This document shows, piece after piece, positions 1 to 7,908 of a stretch of DNA of 64,000 nt (within the stretch, counting starts at the first letter, position 1; every line of letters starts with the position of its first letter). The position numbers and the translations under genes were made by a program. The notes beneath the pieces are model-generated. The model made no database searches. It had not been told where the DNA came from and saw nothing but the letters and a program-made list of their open reading frames with translations. This DNA is from Dermabacter sp. (GTDB taxonomy: Bacteria; Actinomycetota; Actinomycetes; Actinomycetales; Dermabacteraceae), in the NCBI GenBank assembly GCA_030538475.1, contig JAUNTX010000003.1, positions 62,001-126,000 on the forward strand, in the 5' to 3' direction.

Positions 1-2
1 AC

Positions 3-1988
3 CAGCTGCGGGACGGCCTCGCCCCGGTCGAATCGATTGCCCGCGCCACCGCCACGAGCGGCAGCGCCGTCATCTTCGCGGGTATGACCGTCATCATCGC
101 GCTCGTCGGCCTGTTCCTCACCCAGATCCCGTTCCTCACGGTCATGGGTATCGTCTCCGCGCTCGCCGTCGGCGTCAACGTCATCGCCGCCCTCACCCTC
201 CTGCCCGCGATCCTGGGCCTGTTCGGCGAGCGGATCCGGCCCCGCAAGCAGCGCGAGAAGGCCCGCGCAGCCGCTTCGACCGACTCCCCCGTCGGCCGCC
301 GCTCCTTCCGCCTCACGTGGGTCCGCGCCGTCACGAAGTTCCCGGTGCTCACCATCGTCCTCGTCATGCTGGGCCTTGGCGCCGTGGCCCTGCCCGCAAA
401 GGACCTCGGGCTCGCCCTACCCGATCAGGGGACCGACGCCGCGGGGACCACCACGCGCGAGGCCTACGACATCATTTCGGACAAGTTTGGCCCCGGCTAT
501 AACGCGACGATCATGCTCACGGCCGACATCATCAACACGACAGACCCACTCGGCGTGGTGGACACCCTGAAGGAGGACATCGAGGGCATCGACGGCGTGC
601 AGAGCGTCCAGCTGGCCACGCCCAACCGGGGCGCCGACATGGCCGTCGTGGTGCTGCACCCCGAGGAAGGCCCCTCGTCCGAATCCACGAAACAGGTGGT
701 GCAGGAACTGCGCGGCCAGGCCGGAGCGTGGGAACGCGAGCTGAAGATTTCCGACATCACCGTCACGGGCTCCACCGCCATTGCCATCGACATCACCGAC
801 CGCCTCTCGGCCGCGCTCTTGCCCTTCGGCATCTTCGTGGTGGGCCTCAGCCTCGTGCTTCTCGCGATGGTCTTTCGCAGCATGTGGGTGCCCCTCAAGG
901 CCGCCGCCGGATTCCTCCTCTCCATCGGCGCCGCGTTCGGCGTGACTTCGATGGTCTTCACCTACGGCTGGGGCGCCGATCTCCTGCACGTCGCGAGCAC
1001 CGGGCCGGTCATCTCGTTCCTGCCGATCATCGTCATGGGCGTCCTGTTCGGACTCGCCATGGACTACGAGGTGTTCCTCGTGACCCGCATGCGCGAGGAG
1101 TACATTCACGGGCGCGACGCCCGCGCCGCCATCGAACGCGGCTTCGTGGGATCCGCGCCGGTCGTGATCGCCGCCGCGGCCATCATGGTGTTCATCTTCG
1201 CGAGCTTCATTCCCGAATCCACCTTCATGATGCAGCCCATCGCCCTGGCGCTGGCCGTGGGCGTATTCGTGGACGCCTACATCGTCCGCATGACGCTCGT
1301 GCCCGCGATCCTCGCCCTACTGGGCGATCGCGCGTGGCGCTTCCCCGCCTGGCTCGACCGCCTGCTCCCCCACATGGACGTGGAGGGCGAGGGCCTCGCC
1401 GTGGCGCTCGAGCACCGCGACTGGAGCGAGAAGCACGGCGCCGCCGCCGTCCGCTTGAAGGACGTGAGCGCGCCGATGCTGGATGGCCACGGAACGCTCG
1501 GCCCGCTCGCGGGCGCGCTGGATCCGGGAAGCATCACCCTCGTAGCAAGCGAGGACCGAGCCGCCCGCGACACCTTCCTCGCGCTCGCCGCCGCGAGGCT
1601 CGAGCCCACCCACGGCACCGTGTTCCTCATGGACCGCCAGGTGCCCGGGGAAACCGCGGGAGCCCAGAAGCACACGGTCCTCATCAGGGACGATGTGCGG
1701 CGGCGACTGCGCGACGCCTCCACCGACACCCGCCCGGGCATCATCTACGTGCTCGACTCCCTCAATGCCGTCATGGAGGCGGGAAGCGAGGCCACAGACA
1801 CGCTCGCGAGGCGGGTGCGCCAAGGCGCCACGGTCGTCATCGGGCTCGACACCGACCCCGACCGCTTCCTCGACGCGCTCCCCGACGCGAGCGTCTGCAC
1901 CATGCTTGACCTCGACAATCTCCAGGGGATCGACTCCCCCATCCTGCCTGCACACACCACGCCCGACACCGCGGAGGCACGCTCATGA
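3..1988 (+). CDS. MMPL/RND-family transporter with ABC-ATPase-like C-terminal tail (5' partial)
   Basis: This is the C-terminal 661 residues of an MMPL-type membrane transporter, which would move lipids or drugs across the cytoplasmic membrane using the proton gradient. The reading frame is open from base 3, before the first ATG at 84, and already matches the conserved MMPL stretch ending IFAGMTVIIALVGL, so the gene begins outside the window. A full second half follows: TM pair, extracytoplasmic loop (bases ~400-790), then a cluster of five or so TM helices with the family motif GLAMDYEVFLVTRMREEY near base 1055. After the last TM (base ~1330) a further ~200 residues resemble an ABC ATPase in layout (ITLVASEDRAARDTFLALAA where a Walker A would lie, then EPTHGTVFL, then IIYVLDSLNAV) but have no GKS/T. 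It overlaps the next gene by ATGA. Substrate unknown. Confidence 0.88.
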   Translation, partial: QLRDGLAPVESIARATATSGSAVIFAGMTVIIALVGLFLTQIPFLTVMGIVSALAVGVNVIAALTLLPAILGLFGERIRPRKQREKARAAASTDSPVGRRSFRLTWVRAVTKFPVLTIVLVMLGLGAVALPAKDLGLALPDQGTDAAGTTTREAYDIISDKFGPGYNATIMLTADIINTTDPLGVVDTLKEDIEGIDGVQSVQLATPNRGADMAVVVLHPEEGPSSESTKQVVQELRGQAGAWERELKISDITVTGSTAIAIDITDRLSAALLPFGIFVVGLSLVLLAMVFRSMWVPLKAAAGFLLSIGAAFGVTSMVFTYGWGADLLHVASTGPVISFLPIIVMGVLFGLAMDYEVFLVTRMREEYIHGRDARAAIERGFVGSAPVVIAAAAIMVFIFASFIPESTFMMQPIALALAVGVFVDAYIVRMTLVPAILALLGDRAWRFPAWLDRLLPHMDVEGEGLAVALEHRDWSEKHGAAAVRLKDVSAPMLDGHGTLGPLAGALDPGSITLVASEDRAARDTFLALAAARLEPTHGTVFLMDRQVPGETAGAQKHTVLIRDDVRRRLRDASTDTRPGIIYVLDSLNAVMEAGSEATDTLARRVRQGATVVIGLDTDPDRFLDALPDASVCTMLDLDNLQGIDSPILPAHTTPDTAEARS

Positions 1989-4375
1989 CCACGCATCTTT
2001 CCAAGCTCCCCAAGGCCCTCATCGTGGTGCTGCTACTCCCCCTCCTGGTCGCGGGGATCGGCGTGTGGGCCCTCAAGGACCGCGCCGAGGCGCTCTCCAG
2101 GGTTCCCGCGGCCGTGGTCAACCTCGACGAGGGCGCCGAAATGGAGGTCGATGGCGTCACGCAGACGGTGCCGTTTGGCCGGATGCTCGCGGGGGCGCTC
2201 ACGCAGCCCGGCACCGCCACGTCCGGGTCCGCCTCCACCGAGGGCGCGCTCGGGGCCGACGGCAATGCAAGCGCGGGATTCGACTGGCGCCTGACCACCG
2301 AAGCCGACGCCACCAAGGGCCTCAAGGACGGCACCTATTCCGCGATCGTCTACATCCCGAAGGACTTCAGCGCGCACCTGGCCACAATGGGCACGAAGGA
2401 CGCCACGCAGGCCACGGTGACGATCACGACGAACGACGCCTCGGGCCTCCTGGACTCCCTCGCGGGCCAGGCGATTGCCCAGGTCATCACGTCGGAGTTC
2501 AACAACGAGATGGCCCAGCAGTACCTCGAAGGCGTCTACCTGGGCTTCAACTCCCTGCAGGACGGGTACGAGCAGGCGGCGACCGGCGCCACCCAGCTCG
2601 ACGAGGGCGTGGTGAGCCTCGACAGCGGCGCCACCGAACTCGAGGGCGGTGCACGGCAGCTGAGCGAGGGCACGAGCACGCTCGCGACCGGCACGAACAG
2701 CCTGGCGGGCGGTACGCGCGGCCTCGCCACCGGCGCGCGCCAGCTCTCCGGGGGCCTCGGCCAGCTCGCTCGCGGCGCCGACCAGGTGGCCACGGGCACC
2801 GAGAGTCTCGAGGCGGGGATCAATGGCGATGGCACCGCCCAGAACCCGGGCCTGCGCGGCGGGGCGCAGCAGCTCGCGAACGGGGTCAATGGCGATGGGA
2901 CCGCTGAGAATCCCGGCCTGGAGGCAGGTGCCCAGCAGCTGGCCGACGGCCTCCAGACCTACGCCGACGGGACCGTCCTGGCCAAGGAGCAGTTGAACCA
3001 AGGCCTGAACGACGGCGTCGAGGCCGTCTTCACGACGCCCGCCGAGCCGGGCGGCCAGAGTTTCGAGGCGGGCCTTGACGCGCTTGCCGAGCAGTGCACG
3101 ATGGCGATCCAGGGTTCGGGGGGCGATCCCGAGTCCGCGGCTGCCCAGCAATTCTGCGGCGGACTCCAGCAGACCTCTGAGTCGGTACCCAAAATCAAGA
3201 GCGGCATCAAGGACGACGTGATTGGCGAGGGAATCAGCGCCGCCTTCGGGTCCCGAGACAAGCCAAATCCGCAGACCCTGATTACTGGCGCGGACCTACT
3301 GGCAAGCGGCGCGCAGGTCTCGGCCGAGAGAACCCCCGAACTGGTGGGCGGCATCAACGAACTCAACGGCGGCATCGCGCAACTGGGCGATGGGGCGCGC
3401 GAGTTGGCGCCGGGCGCCCGGCAGATCGCCGACGGCCTGCAGTCCTCGAGCGCGGGGGCCCGCACACTGTCTGGCGGCGCGGATGAGCTATCGACGGGCG
3501 CGGGCGCTCTCGCCACGGGCGCGGGCGAGCTCGCGGTCGGGGCGGACTCCCTGAGCGGTGGCGTCACGGCGCTGTCCGAGGGGACAACTGAGCTCGCGGG
3601 CGGGAGCGGGGAGCTGGCCGAGGGTCTGCGCGAGGGCGCGGCCGCCGTGCCCACCTACACCGACGAGGAGCGCGCGCAGCTCGCGGCAACGAGCGCCGAG
3701 GCCGTCTCCCTCGACGCCGTGCGCGAGCACGAGGTCAACGGGGGCTCGACCGCGACGTTCCCGTTTGCCGCGGCGCTCGGCCTCTGGCTCGGCGCCTTCG
3801 GCATCTTCCTCCTCTGGCCCGCTCTGCGACCGCGGCTCGTGGATTCGGCCCTGCCGATGTGGCGGGTGGCCCTCGCCTCCCTGATTCCCGCGGTGATCGC
3901 GGCGGCGGTGCAGGCCGTCCTCGTGCTCGGGATGCTCGTGGCCTTCGGCGTGCAGGTCCGCTCCCTCGTGGCGGTCGCCGCCGTCACGCTCACCTCCGCC
4001 GTGGTGTTCGCGGCCGTGCACCAGATGCTGCTCACCGTATTCGGGGTGAAGCTCGGGCGCATCATTTCGGTCATCGTGCTCGTGCTGCAGGTGGTCGCGC
4101 TCGTGGGGATCGTGCCGCTTGAGACGGCGCCGCCACTCCTGCAGTCGCTCACGGCGCTCATGCCGCTCACGGTGGCCACGCAGGGCCTCGTCCACGCCGC
4201 GCTCGGCGGGGCGATCATCACGACGGGCGGCACACTCGGGCTCCTCGCCCTATTCGGCCTAGTGAGCTTCGCGCTCACCCTGGTGGCCTCGCGCGGGGCG
4301 CGGCTCCTCTCCGCGGCGCGCCGCTCCCCCACCCGGCCCGAGCCGGGCGCGGGAATGTCGGCCCACATGGCGTGA
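1985..4375 (+). CDS. YhgE/Pip family membrane protein
   Basis: This 796-residue protein has the architecture of the YhgE/Pip (phage infection protein) family: one N-terminal TM helix (residues ~12-30), a long extracytoplasmic region, and about five C-terminal TM helices (residues ~600-780). The middle (residues ~195-560) is a long series of degenerate repeats of the form LxxGAxxLxxG, typical of the family and probably an elongated helical stalk. Two copies of an insert reading NGDGTAxNPGL lie at bases ~2818 and ~2887. It starts inside the stop codon of the MMPL gene (ATGA), so the two are translationally coupled and probably act together in the envelope. YhgE-like proteins are often annotated as ABC-2-type or type VII secretion-related, but their biochemical role is not settled. 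The family call is firm; the function is not. Confidence 0.88.
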   Translation: MTTHLSKLPKALIVVLLLPLLVAGIGVWALKDRAEALSRVPAAVVNLDEGAEMEVDGVTQTVPFGRMLAGALTQPGTATSGSASTEGALGADGNASAGFDWRLTTEADATKGLKDGTYSAIVYIPKDFSAHLATMGTKDATQATVTITTNDASGLLDSLAGQAIAQVITSEFNNEMAQQYLEGVYLGFNSLQDGYEQAATGATQLDEGVVSLDSGATELEGGARQLSEGTSTLATGTNSLAGGTRGLATGARQLSGGLGQLARGADQVATGTESLEAGINGDGTAQNPGLRGGAQQLANGVNGDGTAENPGLEAGAQQLADGLQTYADGTVLAKEQLNQGLNDGVEAVFTTPAEPGGQSFEAGLDALAEQCTMAIQGSGGDPESAAAQQFCGGLQQTSESVPKIKSGIKDDVIGEGISAAFGSRDKPNPQTLITGADLLASGAQVSAERTPELVGGINELNGGIAQLGDGARELAPGARQIADGLQSSSAGARTLSGGADELSTGAGALATGAGELAVGADSLSGGVTALSEGTTELAGGSGELAEGLREGAAAVPTYTDEERAQLAATSAEAVSLDAVREHEVNGGSTATFPFAAALGLWLGAFGIFLLWPALRPRLVDSALPMWRVALASLIPAVIAAAVQAVLVLGMLVAFGVQVRSLVAVAAVTLTSAVVFAAVHQMLLTVFGVKLGRIISVIVLVLQVVALVGIVPLETAPPLLQSLTALMPLTVATQGLVHAALGGAIITTGGTLGLLALFGLVSFALTLVASRGARLLSAARRSPTRPEPGAGMSAHMA

Positions 4376-4380
4376 GACTG

Positions 4381-4410
4381 CCGGTTCTCCCGCGGGCGCG
4401 GGAGAACCGG
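4381..4410 (+). terminator. Perfect inverted repeat just after yhgE
   Basis: Two 14-base arms, CCGGTTCTCCCGCG and its exact reverse complement, are separated by two bases and start 5 bp after the yhgE stop. The hairpin is very stable. There is no T-tract, so it may act as a Rho-independent terminator of the non-canonical actinobacterial kind or as an mRNA 3' end stabiliser. Its right arm is also the first unit of the tandem repeat array that follows. Confidence 0.5.
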
Positions 4411-4490
4411 GGCGTGCGCGGGAGAACGGGGGCTTGTGTGTGAGAGCAGCTGCGAGTCTGGGAGAACTAGCGCAGGCGCGGGAGAACCGG
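4391..4490 (+). repeat. Tandem array of five degenerate 20-bp units
   Basis: The core GGAGAAC recurs at 4401, 4421, 4461 and 4481, exactly 20 bp apart with one degenerate unit (TGAGAGC) at 4441. Best units are CGCGGGCGCGGGAGAACCGG (4391) and CGCAGGCGCGGGAGAACCGG (4471). The array fills the space between the yhgE stop and the promoter region of the sialic acid operon. Its role is unknown; it could be a local duplication of the hairpin arm. Confidence 0.75.
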
Positions 4491-4537
4491 AACCGGCACG
4501 CGAAAAACTCACGAGCCGTTTGGTAAAAACTCGGCAA

Positions 4538-4652
4538 AAGCGCCTCCATGGTCGTCGGACCTCTGATGTCGGATGTATGGTTGGGCTACGTGATTCGATC
4601 AAGTCGGATCACCCCATACCGATTCATTGACGAATCAAGGAGACGATCAACC
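4538..4652 (+). promoter_or_regulatory. Probable promoter/operator region of the sialoglycan operon
   Basis: This is the only sizeable gap before five co-directional sugar-uptake genes, so the operon promoter should lie here. An interrupted inverted repeat GATTC-N6-GAATC lies at 4621-4636, immediately before the ribosome binding site AAGGAG (4637-4642), and could be an operator. I see no convincing -35/-10 pair. Confidence 0.35.
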
Positions 4653-6002
4653 ATGGTTCAGGTATCCCGCCGCACCGCCCTTGTATCCACCGCTGCCGCC
4701 AGCGCCGCCCTGTCCCTTGCCGCATGCGGCGAGCGCCCCGGCTCCACCGGCGCCTCCGACGGCGGGGGCTCCGCACCGACCAAGGGCGCGCTCAACCTGT
4801 GGCACCCCTACACCCAGCCCGAGCGCCAGGCCGCTCTCCAAAAGGTTTTCGACGCGTACACGGCCGAAACCGGCGTCGAGGTCAAGGCCGAAGTTGTGGC
4901 CTTTGGTGACTTCCCGAAGCGCTGGCCGTCGGCCCAGGCGTCCAACACCCTGCCCGACATCGCCATCACGACCCCCGAGGTCGCCATGTCGATGTGGACG
5001 GCGGGCGCCGTGGAGTCGATGGACGACATCATCTCCGATGCCGGAGGCGAGGGCCTCTACGTGGACGGCCTGCTCGACCGCACCTCGCGTTATGACGGCA
5101 AGCTGTTCTGCCTGCCCCACTACGTTCACACGCGCCTCATGCACGTGCGCACTGACCGCCTCGCCGAAGCCGGCCTGAGCATGCCGAGCACCATGCCGGA
5201 GTTCCTGACCGCGGCCGAGGCCATGACCAAGGCACCCGACTACTACGGCTTCATTCCCCAGCTCTCGCAGAATGACGTGGGCGGCTCCTACCTCCTGTGG
5301 ATCATGGCGCAGGCCAACGGCGCAAGCCTGTTCACGAAGGACGGCAAGGTCACGCTCACCGATCCGGGTGTCGTGGACGCCGCTAACTGGCTCGGCACGA
5401 TCACGAAGAACGCTGCCCCCGCCTCGGCCGCCACCACCCCCATTTCGGAGACCTTCAACCTCATCAACTCCGGCTCGGCCTCCATGGCCACCACGTCGGC
5501 CGCCGGTATCGCCTCCGCTCTCGCCGAGGCACCCGAGGTCGCGGCGAATCTCGACGCCGTTCCCATGCCGAGCGGATCCGCGGGCGTCGGCAACCTCATC
5601 GGTGCCGTCTCCGTGGTCAAGCCCAAGACGAAGAACACCGTGGATGCCGGGGCGTTCATGAAGCTGCTGCTCCAGAAGGACCTCTACACCGAGTTCCTCC
5701 TGTGCCTGCCGCTGTTCCACTTCCCCGCCACGAAGGACGGTTCGGGTAGCGAGTTCTACGCCAACGAAACCATCACCCGCTACAAGGGCGCGGTGGACGC
5801 GACGATCGAGGGCATCGCCGAAGGTGCAGCCCCCGGCTTCGAGGAAGGCGCGAACCCCTACTCGGGCTCGTTCTTCTCCGCCGGTCGGATCGAAAAGGCC
5901 CTGCAGGACGTCGCCTTCAACGGGATCAGCGCGGCCGACGCCATGAAGTCCGCCCAGGACGACCTGCAGACCACGCTCGACGGCATTACAGAACGGCTCT
6001 GA
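4653..6002 (+). CDS. ABC transporter substrate-binding lipoprotein, family 1 (probable sialic acid/sialoglycan)
   Basis: This 449-residue protein is a family 1 extracellular solute-binding lipoprotein that would capture a sugar outside the membrane and deliver it to the permeases encoded next. The start at 4653 is chosen because AAGGAG lies 10 bases upstream; a longer open frame from 4548 has no such site and would bury the signal peptide. The N-terminus VSRRTALVSTAAASAALSL-AAC has a twin arginine, a hydrophobic core and a lipobox with Cys at residue ~26, so export by Tat followed by lipidation is likely. The motif LNLWHPYTQPERQAAL near residue 48 is typical of family 1. The same gene order (binding protein, two permeases, sialidases) is seen in Sat-type sialic acid transporters, so sialic acid or a sialylated glycan is inferred from context. 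Confidence 0.85.
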   Translation: MVQVSRRTALVSTAAASAALSLAACGERPGSTGASDGGGSAPTKGALNLWHPYTQPERQAALQKVFDAYTAETGVEVKAEVVAFGDFPKRWPSAQASNTLPDIAITTPEVAMSMWTAGAVESMDDIISDAGGEGLYVDGLLDRTSRYDGKLFCLPHYVHTRLMHVRTDRLAEAGLSMPSTMPEFLTAAEAMTKAPDYYGFIPQLSQNDVGGSYLLWIMAQANGASLFTKDGKVTLTDPGVVDAANWLGTITKNAAPASAATTPISETFNLINSGSASMATTSAAGIASALAEAPEVAANLDAVPMPSGSAGVGNLIGAVSVVKPKTKNTVDAGAFMKLLLQKDLYTEFLLCLPLFHFPATKDGSGSEFYANETITRYKGAVDATIEGIAEGAAPGFEEGANPYSGSFFSAGRIEKALQDVAFNGISAADAMKSAQDDLQTTLDGITERL

Positions 6003-6008
6003 TTCACC

Positions 6009-7010
6009 ATGGCTGACTCTTCCACGCCACTCAAGGACGGGCGGCCCGCCTCGGCGCCGTCGCCCGCCCTCTCGCCAAAGAACATTGGTGCCCCTCGCCG
6101 CCGCTCCGTGCGCCAAAAGGGCGTCAAGGGCTTCCTCGACCATCACTGGGTGGCCATCTTCCTCATTCCCGGGATGCTGTGGATGGGCGGCCTGCTCGCC
6201 TACCCGATCCTTATGAACATCTGGCAGAGCCTCACGAACAAGAACCTTCAGTTTGCGGACTCGAAGTTCGTGGGCGGGAGCAACTACCTGTGGGTGCTTC
6301 AGGACGCGACGTTCTGGCAGGCGGGCATGCACTCGATTGTGTGGACCGTCGTCTCCGTCACGGGCCAGCTCCTCATTGGGCTCGCCGGTGCATTGGCCCT
6401 CGAACGGGTCTCGCAGGGACGCTGGCTCTACCGGCTCCTGCTCATCCTGCCGTGGACGTTCTCGTCCGTGGTCATGGCGGCTGTCTGGCGCCTCATGCTC
6501 GATGCCCTCTACGGCATCATGAACGGCTACCTGACCTGGGCCAATATCATTGACCAGCCGCTGTCGTGGTTCGGCGATGCCCGAACGGCCCTCGGTTCCG
6601 CCATCGTCGTCAACATCTGGTTCGGCGTCCCGTTCATGCTGCTCTCGCTCGTGGCGGGCCTCCAGACCATCTCCAAGGACCTGTACGAAGCGGCATCGGT
6701 GGACGGTGCGGGTTATTGGCGCCAGGTCTGGAACATTACGATTCCGGGCCTCGCCCCGATCATTTCCACCCTCGTGGTTCTTCGAACAATCTGGGTGGTC
6801 AACAACTTCGACATCGTCTTCCTCACCACCGGAGGCGGACCCTCCAACGCGTCGATGACCCTTCCGGTCTACGCCTACAACGTGGGCTGGGCGCAGTTTG
6901 AAGTGGGCAAAATGGCGGCGATCTCCGTGATCCTCACGGTGGTCCTGCTGATCCTTGCCCTCGTGTACTTCAAGGTCGTTGACGACAAAGTTAGCCACGC
7001 GGAGGACTGA
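6009..7010 (+). CDS. ABC sugar transporter permease (MalF-like)
   Basis: This 333-residue inner-membrane protein is the first permease of the sugar importer. A basic N-terminal tail (~45 residues) precedes about six TM helices. The cytoplasmic EAA loop, which docks the ATPase, is visible as EAASVDGAGYWRQVWNITIP (residues ~230-250). It lies 6 bp after the binding-protein gene and 5 bp before the second permease, so all are one transcript. No ATPase gene is present in the operon; as in many actinobacteria and firmicutes a shared MsmK/MalK-type ATPase encoded elsewhere probably energises it (inference). Confidence 0.93.
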   Translation: MADSSTPLKDGRPASAPSPALSPKNIGAPRRRSVRQKGVKGFLDHHWVAIFLIPGMLWMGGLLAYPILMNIWQSLTNKNLQFADSKFVGGSNYLWVLQDATFWQAGMHSIVWTVVSVTGQLLIGLAGALALERVSQGRWLYRLLLILPWTFSSVVMAAVWRLMLDALYGIMNGYLTWANIIDQPLSWFGDARTALGSAIVVNIWFGVPFMLLSLVAGLQTISKDLYEAASVDGAGYWRQVWNITIPGLAPIISTLVVLRTIWVVNNFDIVFLTTGGGPSNASMTLPVYAYNVGWAQFEVGKMAAISVILTVVLLILALVYFKVVDDKVSHAED

Positions 7011-7015
7011 CAGCA

Positions 7016-7882
7016 ATGAATACTTCCAGCACAGCCCCCGCCAAGCGTCGGCGCCGCAGCATCCAGAAGCCCGGGTTTGGTGCGCACGCACTGCTCATCG
7101 TCATGAGCGTGTTTGCCGCCTTCCCCCTCGTGTTCATGGTGCTCACCTCGATCAAGCCCTTTGGTGAGATCTACACGTTCCCCCCGGCGTTCTTCCCACG
7201 AAATCCCACGACCGCGCAGTACGACCAGCTGCTTACCACCACGGACTTCATGTGGCTTGTGGGCAACAGCCTGTTCGTGTGCCTCACCGCCACCGGTATC
7301 ACGACCATCCTCGCCTCGACGGCCGGGTACGCGCTCGCTCGCTCCCGGTTCCGCGGCAGGATCCTCCTGCTGCGAGGCACACTGCTCGCCTACATCTTCC
7401 CGCCCGTGCTCATCGTGGTGCCCCTGTTCACGATCTTCGCGGCGGCAGACCTCGCCAACTCCTACACGGCTCTCATCGCCGCGTATGTCATGTTGACGTT
7501 CCCGTATGCCGTCTGGATGCTCACCTCGTACTTCGCGAAGATTCCGAAGGCTATCGAGGAGGCCGCCACGATCGACGGGTGCTCGCCGTACCGCACCTTC
7601 TGGACCATCGCGGTGCCGCTCGTCGGCCCTGGTATCGCTGCCGTCACGATCTTCTCGTTCATCAACACGTGGAGTGAGTTCCTGTTCTCGCTCGTCATCG
7701 TGGGTGGCGGCGACAAGCGCACCGTGTCCGTGGGGCTCCAGCAGTTCCTCTCGGGAGACGTGGCCCAGTGGGGTCTGCTCATGGCAGGCAGCGTCATCGC
7801 GCTCGCACCGGTGATCGTCCTGTTCCTCATCTTCCAGCGTCAGATCATCGGCGGCCTCACCAGCGGCGCCGTCAAAGACTAA
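7016..7882 (+). CDS. ABC sugar transporter permease (MalG-like)
   Basis: This 288-residue membrane protein is the second permease of the importer. It has about six TM helices, the MalG-type N-terminus with a SIKPFGEIYTFPPAFFP stretch (residues ~45-60), and the EAA loop EEAATIDGCSPYRTFWTIAV (residues ~180-200). It would form a heterodimer with the preceding permease. It is followed after 26 bp by the sialidase gene, which ties the transporter to sialic acid. The specific substrate cannot be read from the permease itself. Confidence 0.93.
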   Translation: MNTSSTAPAKRRRRSIQKPGFGAHALLIVMSVFAAFPLVFMVLTSIKPFGEIYTFPPAFFPRNPTTAQYDQLLTTTDFMWLVGNSLFVCLTATGITTILASTAGYALARSRFRGRILLLRGTLLAYIFPPVLIVVPLFTIFAAADLANSYTALIAAYVMLTFPYAVWMLTSYFAKIPKAIEEAATIDGCSPYRTFWTIAVPLVGPGIAAVTIFSFINTWSEFLFSLVIVGGGDKRTVSVGLQQFLSGDVAQWGLLMAGSVIALAPVIVLFLIFQRQIIGGLTSGAVKD

Positions 7883-7908
7883 TCACCCCCATCGAAATGG
7901 AGAAAGAC

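Noticed and set aside
2580-3630. Repetitive yhgE stalk considered as a CRISPR-like or minisatellite array
   Set aside because: The repetition is at protein level (LxxGA) with variable codons and no fixed DNA unit or spacer pattern.
4647-7091. Long antisense open frame (over 800 codons) opposite the binding protein and first permease
   Set aside because: It is His/Arg/Gly-rich without any domain pattern and mirrors the third-position G+C bias of the real genes; the sense strand encodes recognisable transporter proteins.
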